A stretch of 64,000 nt of DNA from Spongilla lacustris (GCA_949361645.1 OX442420.1:5501882-5565881), one strand, 5' to 3'. Numbered from the stretch's first letter, positions 1 to 11,671 are shown. Notes: a model not told the origin generated them from the sequence alone. Translations and numbers: made by a program.

Positions 1-764
1 TGCTGCTCTTCCACCCCATCTGATGGCAATAACATATCATATATGATCATGAGCACCATGCACAAGTACGCAGCCAGTACAAAAAAAGAGACACAAGTAA
101 CATGTCGTCTCATCTCCATGGAAACAGTTCTAAACAGACTTTTAACCAGCTCTTGAACTGTCGTCTCATCTCCATGGAATAGTTCCAAACAGTTAAACAG
201 CCCTTGATATTGATTGTATAACTAATTGATCAGACTACATGTATATGCCTCCACCACTCCCAAAGCACACTCCACTCCCTCCCATCATGTTATGGGCCCA
301 TGCTAGTACCACCAAAACCCCCATATTGCAAGGTCTAGACTACACCAGTGGAAGTTTACATAGCACACAATGAACAAATCAACCTTGTCCTTCTAATGAA
401 ATAATCAAATTTCTTGGGTAGTTGTAATATATGGACCTACTGTATATTGGACCTCTATACTGTATATGGGATCATTTCCGAGAAAAGGGACCTAGCGCAA
501 ATTATTTAAAATGTTATAAAAATGGCATTACATGTACGTTTGAATTGCTATAACTTTCGAACAGTTAAAGCTATCCTATCAACTTCCTATTTTCGGCACT
601 TCATATACTACCCCATTTCTCTGTATGGTAAAGCACATTTTGGGGGTCTTGAACATGCTCCATGTCAGTATATCATAACTTTCGGTAGGAATACTCAAAT
701 CGTTCCAAATTCGGTTTGTACATAATGATCGAGGTCTCTTAGCATTTTTCTGTTCGCTAATTTT
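1..764. other. Gene-free stretch at left edge
   Basis: AT-rich DNA with short duplicated phrases (a phrase containing CTCATCTCCATGGAA occurs near 110 and again near 168). I see no splice-bounded exon, no protein similarity and no RNA gene. The longest open frames are under 75 codons and lack any recognisable motif. Confidence 0.5.
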
Positions 765-765
765 T

Positions 766-998
766 ATGTCATCCGTCAAAGAGATACAGTTGAACAAACT
801 ACTTGCACGTTTTCCCGCTTGATTCGCGCCAATGATATACCCATACCAGAGATAATATATAATTTATAATATTATCTCTGCCCACACTTACATGTATATA
901 CATTCAGCGGGACTCGATTTGCCCAATCATGCATTGGCGGGAATCGAGCGCGAAAACGTGCACGTAGTTTGTTCAACTGTATCTCCGTAACGGATACC
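766..998. mobile_element. MITE-like inverted repeat
   Basis: The left arm (about 768-835) contains AGATACAGTTGAACAAACTA. Its reverse complement lies in the right arm (about 930-996), and both arms also share an ACGTTTTC/GCG module. The centre near 849-878 is itself an AT palindrome around TATAATTTATAAT. No coding capacity is visible. The size (~230 bp) and long arms fit a non-autonomous foldback or MITE element. The family is not identified. Confidence 0.6.
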
Positions 999-1248
999 GG
1001 CAGAACGCAACAACTTATAAATAGGTACACACGCCTACAGAGCGTACGTATTCCGTGCAGAGGGGTCGATTCAGGTCATTGGAGACAGGTCGGCACTGCT
1101 TCCAGACCATTATTCCATTGCAGTTGGAGACACTGTTCATTATACAGCGATACTTCAAGTTTCATTTTCCAATACTTAGCGACGCGCTGACTTTAGGCCG
1201 CAAATTGAATTCGATCACGTGCAACATTGCCAATCGAGCCGAAAAGGC

Positions 1249-1448
1249 NNNNNNNNNNNNNNNNNNNNNNNNNNNNNNNNNNNNNNNNNNNNNNNNNNNN
1301 NNNNNNNNNNNNNNNNNNNNNNNNNNNNNNNNNNNNNNNNNNNNNNNNNNNNNNNNNNNNNNNNNNNNNNNNNNNNNNNNNNNNNNNNNNNNNNNNNNNN
1401 NNNNNNNNNNNNNNNNNNNNNNNNNNNNNNNNNNNNNNNNNNNNNNNN
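1249..1448. other. Assembly gap (200 N)
   Basis: A run of exactly 200 N, probably a fixed-size scaffold gap, so its true length is unknown. Translations crossing it are meaningless. Confidence 0.98.
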
Positions 1449-1564
1449 ATACTGTCCCAATCATGTCCCAGAGTAGGGGAAACACTTCACTGTCTATTGT
1501 TTGAGTCAGGTGATAGAAATTTTACGTTACACAAAAGTCATTTGGCATTCCCCTCCCCCTCCCC

Positions 1565-1565
<1 letters not shown>

Positions 1566-1601
<36 letters not shown>
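1566..1601. repeat. (CA)n microsatellite
   Basis: About 18 uninterrupted CA dinucleotides. No gene lies on either side. Confidence 0.9.
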
Positions 1602-1604
<3 letters not shown>

Positions 1605-2179
1605 CTACATACTATACTACCATCACACTACTCCCCCTTAACCTACAATGGGGTGAGTAAGTTGGGTGTGTGCTCCAACACCAGATACTGTCCCAGATTG
1701 TGACATTCACTGTGCATGGTTTTATATAAAAGATTTTTGGGATATACCCTTACCTTGAAGTTAACATTCATCAGATGAATTTAAGAGTTGTTGTATGTTC
1801 CCAGCTAAAGATGTGCCAAGTATTGCACACTTGTTAGTGTGCTTTTTAAAAGTTTTCATATTGAATAATATAACCATGTCAAATAAAATCAGTATGTAAA
1901 TCACAAGAAGGCATAAGAATCCAACTACATGTATCAGGATACTGAGTTTCACAATGCACACACTCATGAATATAGCTTCTAATGACAGCAGCATAGGAAA
2001 ATGTTGGCGTATTGGATGGAGGATGATCTGTTGAATGGGAGGAGAGAGAGAGGATAATACAACACGAACATTGTCAATGGAGTGGTTCTCAGTGGCATAT
2101 GTACCTCTCCATTGTCCCTGCCTCCACCACATTTTGCAGCTTTGCAGGCGTACCATAATGTGCAGATGATGAAAAGGTA

Positions 2180-3520
2180 TGAAGGTAGTCAGGGACCATC
2201 AAGGTTCTGTATGACCACATTAACGATGAGTAATATGGAGGACACACATGTATCGGCATGGTACTCTATCTGCTGGCATAGGTAGCTCAAGCAGGCCATT
2301 ACAGCAAGCTTCTCTTCATATTTATTTATCCTATATATGTAGCCAAATAAGAACTCTGCATCTTACATCAGATAAGGTACAGCTGCAACACACATACACA
2401 ACCATATGAATACATAAGTAAACAATAGGAAAGCCCTTCCTCACATTTTGGGGGGGGGGGGGGGGGGAGGAAAGGAAGGTTGGTGTGTGGAGGGAAGAAG
2501 GGTGGTGTGTGTGGAAGGGAGACAGTGTGTGCAGGAGGGGTGGCAGGGAGAAGAACCATATTTTGAATCAGATAAAAGCAATATACATTGTACAGCTGTA
2601 AATCAAATAAATAACCACATGTATGTACACAATATGAATATGATATTAACATAACACCAGGTCCATCCTAGCTACATGTACAGTCAGTTAATCTTTGACC
2701 AAAATCCCAGGCTACATTATAGCTGTAAGGTCAGTTAACAATGTGGGAAATAATAGTTAGTGTGCCAAGTGTTAAGATATATGTACCAGCTCAATGTGTG
2801 TGCACGTGCGTGCGCATAATTGTGTGTGCATGTGCATAAGTGTACGTGTGTGTGCGTGTGCATAAATGTGTGTGCAAGCGTGTGTGGACGGATGGTCCAT
2901 AAATGGGGTTAACTTACGGTACAAACCACACAACTACATGTAGCTGTAATGTTAAACCATACATGCTGTCTCAGTGGAAGACCTACATGTAACTAAATGT
3001 ACAAGGGTACCTTAGAACATTATTTCACATTCTCAATTTAAGACCATTCTCATAGACCGTTCAGTATGACCACATTAATGATGGAAGGAGATACGTTATT
3101 ATGGAGGACACACATATCTTGGCATGGTACCCTATCTGCTGACATGGTTACATGTAGCTCAAGCAGGCCATTACAGCTGGCTTATGCTATATGTAGCAAA
3201 ATAGTTCCTTGTATCAGATAAAGCTACAGCTGCAACACACATACATGTACATGTACACAACCACATGTGTACATAAGCTAGTGAACAATAGGAAAGCCCT
3301 TCCCTCAAGTGTGGGGGGAAGGAAAGGAAGTAGGTGTGTAGGGAAGAAGGGTGGTGTGTGTGTGTGAAAGGGAGACAGTGTGTGCAGGAGGGGTGGCAGG
3401 GAGAAGAACCATACATGCATCCTGAATCAGATAAAAGCAATGTAGCAGCTGTAAAACATAAGTACATACATGTAGGTGCACAATATGAATATGATATTAA
3501 CAGGTCCATCACTCAACTCC
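2180..3520. repeat. Direct segmental duplication, two ~480-bp units
   Basis: About 2185-2660 and about 3055-3520 are diverged copies in the same order: a phrase with TATGACCACATTAA, then GGAGGACACACAT, then CTCAAGCAGGCCATTACAGC, then AACAATAGGAAAGCCCTTCC, a G-rich patch, and GACAGTGTGTGCAGGAGGGG. The G-rich patch of the first copy has grown into a ~19-base G run at 2449-2467. No open frame is conserved between the copies, so this looks like non-coding tandem duplication. Confidence 0.75.
2680..2880. repeat. Dispersed repeat, copy 1 (copy 2 near 6005-6180)
   Basis: A ~130-bp phrase including AGGCTACATTATAGCTGTAA and AGTGTGCCAAGTGTTAAGAT recurs in direct orientation near 6041-6115, each time followed by a TGTGTGCAT-rich tract. 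Similarity is high, so the duplication is fairly recent. There is no coding potential. Confidence 0.7.
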
Positions 3521-3943
3521 CCACAGCCCTTTGCAACTGGACAAAAGGGTCCATAATTAGACAATACCGTAAACCAAAAAAATCCATTGCGGCTATAAGC
3601 GCCATGGCCTCATTAAAATGGCTGTTTTTGAGAGAGCTGTATCTTGTCCATTTTACCATCGAATACCTGTTCAGCCCTTCCATTTAACTGGTGTATCATC
3701 GTAGTAGAGACTATACCATATGCGCACTCTTCATATCGCAATCCTTAATAACGCGCAGCCAATTTATAAACGGATATCGTAAGGGAGAGGGGTAGCTTTA
3801 GCCTGAAAACACCAAGCACAGACAAATTCTCAAGACGGTTGGTATGCCGCATCGTCAACTACACACAATTAGGTGTACAGTAACACCATTCAGATGCAGC
3901 CATACTTTTTTTTTCATCACACAATAAACGGTTTTGTTTGGCT

Positions 3944-4090
3944 ATGAATAATGCGGCTTCAGTTGCTTTGTTCGGTCACATAGCCTACCACAGAGACCAG
4001 CTCCAGAAACGTTGCAGAGTCTATGGAAGCCTTTTGGTGGCTACAGGGAAGAAAAGGAGGGCATTCTATCAATGTTCAGAGTTACCATAA
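3944..4090 (+). CDS. Short ORF with Cys/basic motif, possible repeat-derived exon remnant
   Basis: A 48-codon frame from ATG at 3944 to TAA at 4088-4090. It contains QKRCRVYGSLLVATGKKRR followed shortly by a second cysteine. The spacing looks like the start of a small zinc-binding segment, with the usual second Cys of a C-x-x-C replaced by Tyr. I cannot name the family. There is no clear splice context and a purine tract follows. It could be a decayed exon of a transposon-encoded protein or chance. Confidence 0.2.
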   Translation: MNNAASVALFGHIAYHRDQLQKRCRVYGSLLVATGKKRRAFYQCSELP

Positions 4091-4247
4091 GTATACACCC
4101 CCTGATGGCACCCACTGGAAGTACCATTCGGTGCTTGTGACGTGTATGAGCAGTACTTTGACAGTGTAGTTATAAGTGTATAAGGAGAATTCAGTTTAAA
4201 CTGGCATTAGTGTAGTACAGTAAATAGAAGGGAAAGTGTAACAACAA

Positions 4248-5276
4248 GGGAGAATGGGAGGGAGGGAGGAGAGGGGGAGGAGAGGGGGAGGGAGTGGGGA
4301 GGAGAAGGGGAGGGAGAGGGGAGGAGAAGGGGAGGGAGAGGGGAGGAGAAGGGGAGGGAGAGGGGAGGAGAAGGGGAGGGAGAGGGGAGGAGAAGGGGAG
4401 GGAGACGGGAGGAGAGGGGGAAGGGGAGGGAGAGAGGAGGAGTGGGGGAGGGAGAGGGGAGGAGGGGGGAAATGGGAGGAGAGGAGAGAGGGAGAGGGGA
4501 GAAGAGGGGGAGGGAGAGGGGAGGAGAGGGGGAGGGAGAGGGGAGGAGAGGGGGAGGGAGAGGAGAGGAGAGGGGGAGGGAGAGGGGAGGAGAGGGGGAG
4601 GGAGAGGGGGAGGGGGAGGGGGAGGGAGAGGGGGAGGGAGAGGGGGAGGGAGAGGGGGAGGGAGAGGGGGAGGGAGAGGGGAGGAGAGGGGGAGGGAGAG
4701 GGGGAGGGAGAGGGGAGGAGAGGGGGAGGGAGAGGGGAGGGAGAGGGGGAGGGAGAGGGGAGGAGAGGGGGGGGGAGAGGGGGAGGGAGAGGGGAGGAGA
4801 GGGGGAGGGAGAGGGGAGGAGAGGGGGAGGGAGAGGGGAGGAGAGGGGGAGGGAGAGGAGGAGGGAGAGGGGGAGGGAGAGGGGGAGGGGGAGGGGGAGG
4901 GGGAGGGAGAGGGGTGGAGAGGGAGGGGAGAGGTGGAGAGAGAGGGGAGAGGTGGAGAGGGAGAAAAGGGAGCAGAGGAGGCAAAGGTAGGAAGGGGAGG
5001 GGTGGTGAGGGGAGGGAGAGGGGAGGGAGAGGGAGGAGAGGGGAGGGAAGGGAGGGAGGAGAGGGGAGGGAGGAAAGGGAAGGAGAGGGAGGAGAGGGAG
5101 AGGAAGGAGAGGGAGGGGAGGGAGGAGAGGGAGAGAGGAGAGGGAAGGGAGGAGAGGGAGGGGAGGGAGGGAGGGGAGGGAGGGAGGGGAGGGAGAGGGG
5201 AGGAGGGGAGGGAGAGGGGAGGAGGGGAGGGAGAGGGGAGGGAGAGGGGAGGGAGAGGGGAGGGAGGAGAGGGGAG
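4248..5276. repeat. 1-kb polypurine satellite (GGGAGA-type)
   Basis: Almost pure G+A on the plus strand for about 1 kb, built from irregular GGGAGAGGGGAGGAGAGGGG-like units. Long open frames run through several frames on both strands, giving only Glu/Gly/Arg or Ser/Pro/Leu. They are low-complexity artefacts rather than genes. Mirror-symmetric purine tracts of this length can form triplex or quadruplex DNA. Confidence 0.9.
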
Positions 5277-5637
5277 TATAACAATGGGCAAGGTGGACGG
5301 GTGTAGGCTTTGGTCTACTTGGTTAACAGGGGGTAGAGTCTATCCTGACTATCCATGCCCACACAGAGAACTTATCAATGTATCCACAACAAGGTCCACA
5401 CCCCTCTCTTATTGTTCAAGAGCACAGGCTATCCATTGCACCCCGGATTGTGGAAGCAATTCCACGCCAAAAAAAAGCAAAAAAATCGTGGATAGGCATT
5501 CTATCCCTTTTCAAACACGTCCATACGCACATGTATCATTAATAATTATCACGGCTCAAACCACAGTATAGTTCACACGCGTATACCATCACGAAGAAAA
5601 AGTATGGCTACAGTTCCATACTACATGTTGTAAGTAC

Positions 5638-5738
5638 CTTCTGTCTCCTTTTGTTCTGTGCTTCCATCTGGGGAGCAGAATTTGTCTGCGTGGTCCAAAA
5701 AGTACGTTGAAGTCGATGGGTTCGTCAAAAAATGGCCG
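5638..5738 (-). CDS. Candidate isolated internal exon (unknown protein)
   Basis: On the minus strand a pyrimidine-rich tract (TTTTCTCTCCACTGCTTCCT) ends in an AG at 5739-5740. About 101 open bases follow, then a GTACTTAC donor. One frame reads HFLTNPSTSTYFLDHADKFC and then PDGSTEQKE. I recognise no family and find no partner exon in this repeat-rich area. It may be a decayed transposon exon or chance. Confidence 0.2.
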
Positions 5739-6489
5739 CTTGTAGGAAGCAGTGGAGAGAAAACTAGGCCATGTGACATTGGCTACTAGTAGAACAAAGG
5801 TACTTCATTCCATGTATGGCCTTTAAATGGCGACAAGTTCAAACATGTTAACACGTAGTGCAAAGTTTGTAAGGTTGTCGGTTGTCAAGGATGGTTGCTA
5901 AGGCATTACGCCACTTTTTCAATATTTCTATAGGTATGCCTTTTGTCCACAAAATGCATGGCCGCATAGGGCCATTCCCTCACTTGCTACATGTCCTGGC
6001 TACAGTAAGTTAATCTCTCTAAGTCATTGGCCACAAATTCCAGGCTACATTATAGCTGTAAGGTCAGTTAACAATGTGGGAAATAACAGTTAGTGTGCCA
6101 AGTGTTAAGATACAAGCTCAATGTGTGTGCATAAGTGTGTGTGTGAGTGCATGTGCATGTTGACAAGTGTGTGTGTGGACTGATGGATAAAAGGGGACCA
6201 CACAATGACATGTAGCTATCAAGTTAAAAGCTCCTAAGAACATTATTTTCATTAACCCTGAACACTCTCAACGTACAACCACACACATGGAGTAAATTCA
6301 AACCGAAACATTCACTGACCACCACATTGCAGTACATACCATAAGGTCAGTTAACCCTGTAGAGTGCATGTGAATAGGCAGGATGCATCACATAACACCA
6401 CACATGACCTAGTCCCTAACACCTGTGTTGGGTTATGGGGAGATAATTTGTAAGGCTTCTTTAGATGTTGACCTGACATGTCACTGCCA

Positions 6490-7015
6490 TATATGGTATA
6501 AAGCCACTGTTATTAACCCCTGACACTCAGGTACACCACACACCACACCCACTGGGCTGTTTCTTTTGGCTATGTTGTTTAACCCCTGACACTCACTCTT
6601 AACACACCCACTGTGCTGTTTCTCTCGGCTATGTCGTTTAACCCCTGACACTCTTAACACACCCACAGGGCTGTTTCTCTCGGCTACGTACTTTAACCCC
6701 TGACACTTTTAATACACCCACTGGGCTGTTTCTTTCGGCTATGTCGTTTAACCCCTGAAACTCTTAACACACACACCGGGCTGTTTCTCTCGGCTATGTA
6801 GTTTAACCCCTGACACTATTAATACACCCACTGGGCTGTTTCTCTCGGCTATTTAGTTTAACCCCTGACACTTTTAACACACTCACTGGGCTGTTTCTCT
6901 CGGCTATGTACTTTAACCCCTGACACTTTTTACACACACACTGGACTGTTTCTCTCGGCTATGAACTTTAACCCCTGACACTCTTAACACACTCACTGGG
7001 CTGTTTCTCTCGGGT
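6490..7015. repeat. ~55-bp minisatellite, left block
   Basis: About nine to ten tandem copies of a unit containing GGGCTGTTTCTCTCGGCTAT and TTTAACCCCTGACACT, then TTAACACACCCACT. The array stops inside a unit, directly after GGGCTGTTTCTCTCGG, where the purine-rich higher-order repeat begins. It resumes at about 9885 on the other side. Confidence 0.9.
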
Positions 7016-9122
7016 GAGGGAGAGGGAGGGAGACAGGGAATGAGGGGGAGGGAGGGAGGAGGGAGGGAGAGAGGGGGAGTGAAAGAGGATCCAAACAATA
7101 TTAACACACATCTAAGCATATCCACAATATGTATATTTACCGGTAGCATCACAAATACACACACACACACACAGACAGATGGAGTGTGAGGGAGAGGGAG
7201 GGAGAGAAGGAGGAGGGAAGGAGGGGGAGGGAGGGAAGGAGGGAGGGAGAGAGGGAGGAGGGGGAGAGAGAGGGAGGAGGGGGAGAGAGAGGGAGGAGGG
7301 GGAGGGAGGTAGGAGGGAGGGAGGGAGAGAGGGAGGAGGGAGGGAGAGAGGGGGAGGGAAAGAGGGGAGGGAAGGAGGGGGAGGGAAGGAGGGGGAGGGA
7401 AAGAGGGATGAGGGAAGGAGGGGGAGGGAGGGAGGAGGGAGGGAGAGAGAGAGGAGGGAAGGAGAGAGGAAGAGAGAGAATGAGGGGGGGAGGAGGTAGG
7501 GAGAGAGGGGGAGTGAAGGAGGATCCAAACAATATTAACACACATCTAAGCATATCCACAATATGTATATTTACTGGTAGCATCTCAAACACACACACAC
7601 AGACAGATGGAGTGTGAGGGAGAGGGACGGAGAGAGGGAGGAGGGAAGGAGGGGGAGGGAGGAGGGAGGGAGGGAGGGAGGGAGGGAGGGAGGGAGGGAG
7701 GGAGGGAGGGAGGGAGGGAGGGAGGGAGGGAGGGAGGGAGGGAGGGAGGGAGGGAGGGAGGGAGGGAGGGAGGGAGGGAGGGAGGGAGAGAGGGAGGTAG
7801 GAGGGAGGGAGAGAGGGAGGAGGGAGGGAGATAGGGGGAGGGAAGGAGGGGGAGGGAAGGGGGAGGGAAAGAGGGATGAGGGAAGGAGGGAGAGGGAGGG
7901 AGGGAGGAGGGAGGGAGAGTGGGAGGAGGGAAGGAGGGGGAGGGAGGGAGGGAGGGAGAGAGGGAATGAGGGGGAGGGAGGGAGGTAGGAGGGAGAGAGG
8001 GGGAGTGAAGGAGGATCCAAACAATATTAACACACATCTAAGCATATCCACAATATGTATATTTACTGGTAGCATCACAAACACACACACACACACACAC
8101 AGACAGATGGAGTGTGAGGGAGAGGGACGGAGAGAGGGAGGAGGGGAGGAGGAGGGAGGGAGGGAGAGAGGGAGGAGGGGGAGGGAGAGAGGGAGGAGGG
8201 GGAGGGAGAGAGGGAGGAGGGGGAGGGAGAGAGGGAGGAGGGGGAGGGAGAGAGGGAGGAGGGGGAGGGAGAGAGGGAGGAGGGGGAGGGAGAGAGGGAG
8301 GAGGGGGAGGGAGAGAGGGAGGAGGGGGAGGGAGAGAGGGAGGAGGGGGAGGGAGAGAGGGAGGAGGGGGAGGGAGAGAGGGAGGAGGGGGAGGGAGAGA
8401 GGGAGGAGGGGGAGGGAGAGAGGGAGGAGGGGGAGGGAGAGAGGGAGGAGGGGGAGGGAGAGAGGGAGGAGGGGGAGGGAGAGAGGGAGGAGGGGGAGGG
8501 AGAGAGGGAGGAGGGGGAGGGACGTAGGAGGGAGGGAGGGAGGGAGAGAGGGGGAGGGAAGGAGGAGGGAAAGAGGGATGAGGGAAGGAGGGGGAGGGAG
8601 GGAGGGAAGAGGGAGGGGGAGAGGGAGGAGGGAAGAAGAGAGGGAATGAGGGGGGGAGGAGGGAGGGAGAGAGGGGGAGTGAAGGAGGATCCAAACAATA
8701 TTAACACATCTAAGCATATCCACAATATGCATATATACTGGTAGCATCACAAACACACACACACACCGACAGATGGAGTGTGAGGGAGAGGAAGGGGGAG
8801 AGGGAGGAGGGAAGGAGGGGGAAGGAGGGAGGAGGGACAGAGGGTAAGAGGGAGGAGGGAAGGAGGGGGAGGGAGGTAGGATGGAGGGAGGGAGAGAGGG
8901 GGAGGGAAGGAGGGGAGGAAAGAGGGATGAGGGAAGGAGGGGGAGGGAGGGAGGGAGGAGGGAGAGAGGGAGGAGGGAGAGAGGGAGGAGGCGGAGGGAG
9001 GGAGGGGGGGAGAGAGAATGAGGGGGAGGGAGGGAGGGAGGAGGGAGGGAGAGTGAAGGAGGATCCAAACAATATTAACACACATCTAAGCATATCCACA
9101 ATATGTATATTTACTGGTAGCA

Positions 9123-9157
<35 letters not shown>

Positions 9158-9496
9158 GATGGAGTGTGAGGGAGAGGGACGGAGAGAGGGAGGAGGGGGA
9201 CAGAGGGAGGGACGGAGGGAGGGAGGGGGGAGGGAGGGAGAGAGGGAGGAGGGAAGGAGGGGGACAGAGGGAGGAGGGGAGAGAGGGGGAGGGAAAGAGG
9301 GATAAGGGAAGGAGGGGGAGGGAGGGAGGGAGGAGGGAGCAAGAGAGGGAGAAGGGAAGAAGGGGGAGGGAAGGAGGAAGAGAGGGAATAAGGGGGAGGG
9401 AGGGAGGGAGGGAGAGAGGGGGAGTGAAGGAGGATCCAAACAATATTAACACACATCTAAGCATATCCACAATATATATATTTACTGGTAGCATCA

Positions 9497-9558
<62 letters not shown>

Positions 9559-9884
9559 TGGAGTGTGACGGAGAGGGAAGGAGGGGAGGGAGGAGGGAAT
9601 GAGGGGGAGGGAGGGAGGGAGGAGGGAGGGAGAGAGAGAGGAGGGAAGGAGGGGGAGGGAAGGAGGGGGAGAGAAGGAGGGGGAGGGAAGGAGGGGGAGG
9701 GAAGGAGGGGGAGGGAAGGAGGGGGAGGGAAGGAGGGGAAAGGAAGGAGGGGGAGGGAAGGAGGGGGAGGGAAGGAGGGGGAGGGAAGGAGGGGGAGGGA
9801 AGGAGGGGGAGGGAAGGAGGGGGAGGGAAGGAGGGGGAGGGAGGGTGGGAGGGAGGAGGGCGGGAGGGAGGAGGGAAGGAGGGG
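7016..9884. repeat. 2.9-kb higher-order repeat with purine tracts
   Basis: Six copies of a non-repetitive tag start at about 7087, 7521, 8013, 8686, 9060 and 9431. The tag contains GGATCCAAACAATATTAAC, TCTAAGCATATCCACAATAT and GGTAGCATCAC. Each is followed by a (CA)n run, ACAGATGGAGTGTGA and several hundred bases of G/A-only DNA. Periods are about 434, 492, 673, 374 and 371 bp. Within the purine parts are a GGGA run (about 7660-7790) and a 22-bp subarray of about 16 units (8165-8520). The long Ser/Pro/Leu frames on the minus strand are artefacts of this composition. Confidence 0.9.
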
Positions 9885-10500
9885 CTGTTCCTCTTGGCTA
9901 TGTCGTTTAACCCCAGACACTATTAACACACACACTAGGCTGTTTCTCTCGGCTATGTACTTTAACCCCTGACACTTTTAACACACCCACTGGGCTGCTT
10001 CTCTCGGCTATGTACTTTAACCCTTGACACTCTAAACACACTCACTGGGCTGTTTCTTTCGGCTATGTCGTTTAACTCCTGACACTTTTAAAACACCCAA
10101 TGTCGTTTAACCCCTGACACTCTTAACACACCCACTGGGCTCTTTCTCTCGGCTTTGTCGTTTAACCCCTGACAGTCTTAACACAACCACTGGGCTGCTT
10201 CTCTCAGCTATGTACTTTAACCCTTGACACTCTTAACACACTCACTGGGCAGTTTCTTTCGGCTATGTCTTTTAACCCCTGACACTCTTAACACACCCAC
10301 AAGGCTGTTTCTTTCGGCTATGTGCCTTAACCCCTGACACTCTTACAAAGACCACACCCACAGGACCCTTTTTGCCGCTAGGTTGATTAACCCTTCGAAC
10401 TCTTACAAAGACCCCACCCACAGGGCTATTTTTGCCGTTAGGCTGATTAACCCTTCACACTCTTAATACAAAGAGCACGCACACTTTTTATGGTTAAGTT
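9885..10500. repeat. ~55-bp minisatellite, right block
   Basis: The GGCTGTTTCTCTCGGCTATG / TTTAACCCCTGACACTC unit continues for about ten more copies. It degrades towards 10470, where units carry TTACAAAGACCACACCCACA instead. With the left block this shows that one ancestral array was split by the purine-rich higher-order repeat. Confidence 0.85.
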
Positions 10501-10518
10501 GCTTAAAACTTTTATGCA

Positions 10519-10616
10519 AAAGCTAGTTGGGCTTGCGCGACCTTCGCATTTTGGCGGAACGTGGTACCTGGAACGTTTCCGCTAAACGCGAAGGTCGGGC
10601 TATGCCTAACTAGAAC
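10519..10616. repeat. Short imperfect hairpin (~40-bp arms)
   Basis: CTAGTTGGGCTTGCGCGACC near 10523 pairs with the reverse complement of GGTCGGGCTATGCCTAACTAG near 10592. The inner part (CTTCGC...GGCGGAACG) also pairs across a loop of about 10 bases. No terminator or ncRNA context is visible, and it is probably a very short foldback repeat. Confidence 0.55.
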
Positions 10617-10759
10617 ACCTACAAGACCATTTTTATACTCCGCACTTGCGCAATGTAGGCCACACCAACACGACAAATTGCTTTTAGAGCATCCTTGCAA
10701 GCCAAGCAACACACATTCACTTCACAACTTACGGAAGGTTCTAAATGTTTAGTAGCGAA

Positions 10760-11460
10760 CTAGCTCGAGGGAGGGATCCTGCGTCGCGTGAGCTTTAAGA
10801 GTCTGGGAACGAGTAACGCAGCAATTAATTTTGCGCATGCGTATGTTGTATTTAGGTTTTTGAGCTACAAAACGAGAGTTTTAGCACCCAAAAATACAGG
10901 ACTAGTCTTTTTATAAGCTAACTACTATGCGGCGTTCATAAAATAACATGTTGTTGTAAATATAGTTAGATAATTTTAATAATTAGCCATTTTGAAAGTA
11001 TGATAAATCATAACAAAATCAGGAAAATATATTGGTGAAATCAGAATTTTAATATCATCATCCTATAGTAACTTATTATTCATGTCCTCAATTGCTGGCC
11101 ATGGAATGTTTCATCAGCAGTGATTTTCCATGCAGCCTCCGTTGCCCCTATTATTATGGAGGGACACAACAACCTGGAGCATGCATTGTTGTCATGCTAT
11201 TACACAAGCAATGCGGCTATACGAACTATACGATGAGACTCACTGTCTGGTGAATTATTCAGTTCAGTGGAACACTATTTCAATGGAGTCCGATAATGAA
11301 CTGGCAAATGTACACTATGTATTACTATGTTAGAACTAAAAATCCATCGGCTAAACTGTTAATATAAGTTACCTTCATCCTTGGGTGCTGTTGAACTGTA
11401 CAAGTGAGAAGAATGCGCATGCTTTGTTTTCCCGGCTTCGCATATTACGTTTTTTTTCGT
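10760..11460. other. Gene-free stretch
   Basis: Unique-looking AT-rich DNA without splice-bounded exons or recognisable motifs. The one open frame at 11130-11333 has no protein-like signature. Confidence 0.4.
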
Positions 11461-11461
11461 T

Positions 11462-11650
11462 CAGGGATTTCGGTCCCCCGGCCCCACCCCAGACTCAATT
11501 CCCTAAAGGTAAAAGACTCACGGAGGACCGAGTTCCCTAGGGATTTCGGTCCGGGGGTGACCGAGTTCCCTAGGGAACTCGGTCCTCATGATCCGGATCC
11601 AAAAGTAGGGGGGGAGCCGGGGGACCGAGTTCCCTGTGACACCGGCAATC
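11462..11650. repeat. GC-rich palindromic dispersed repeat, copy 1
   Basis: This patch is built from GGACCGAGTTCCCTAGGG and its complement CCCTAGGGAACTCGGTCC, repeated three times, and ends GTGACACCGGCAATC. Related patches lie at about 40275-40385 and 41425-41590, the latter ending TATGACATCGGCATCC. The G+C content is far above the surroundings. An open frame runs through it only because the units lack stops. Confidence 0.65.
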
Positions 11651-11671
11651 TTTTGCTGCTATTTTTTCCAG

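Noticed and set aside
4191..5571. Long open frames (350-425 codons) on both strands through the purine tract
   Set aside because: They are open in several frames at once and encode only Gly/Glu/Arg or Pro/Ser/Leu. This follows from G/A-only DNA lacking stop codons.
7149..9972. A 639-codon minus-strand frame and its many partners in the higher-order repeat
   Set aside because: Pure tandem-repeat translation (Ser/Pro/Leu with CVCV from CA runs), no start context or splice sites, and overlapping frames on both strands.
6490..10470. A CRISPR-like array (regular ~55-bp repeats)
   Set aside because: There are no unique spacers, the units diverge gradually along the array, and the context is clearly eukaryotic.
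11130..11333. 67-codon ORF
   Set aside because: No splice partners, no motif and a length expected by chance.
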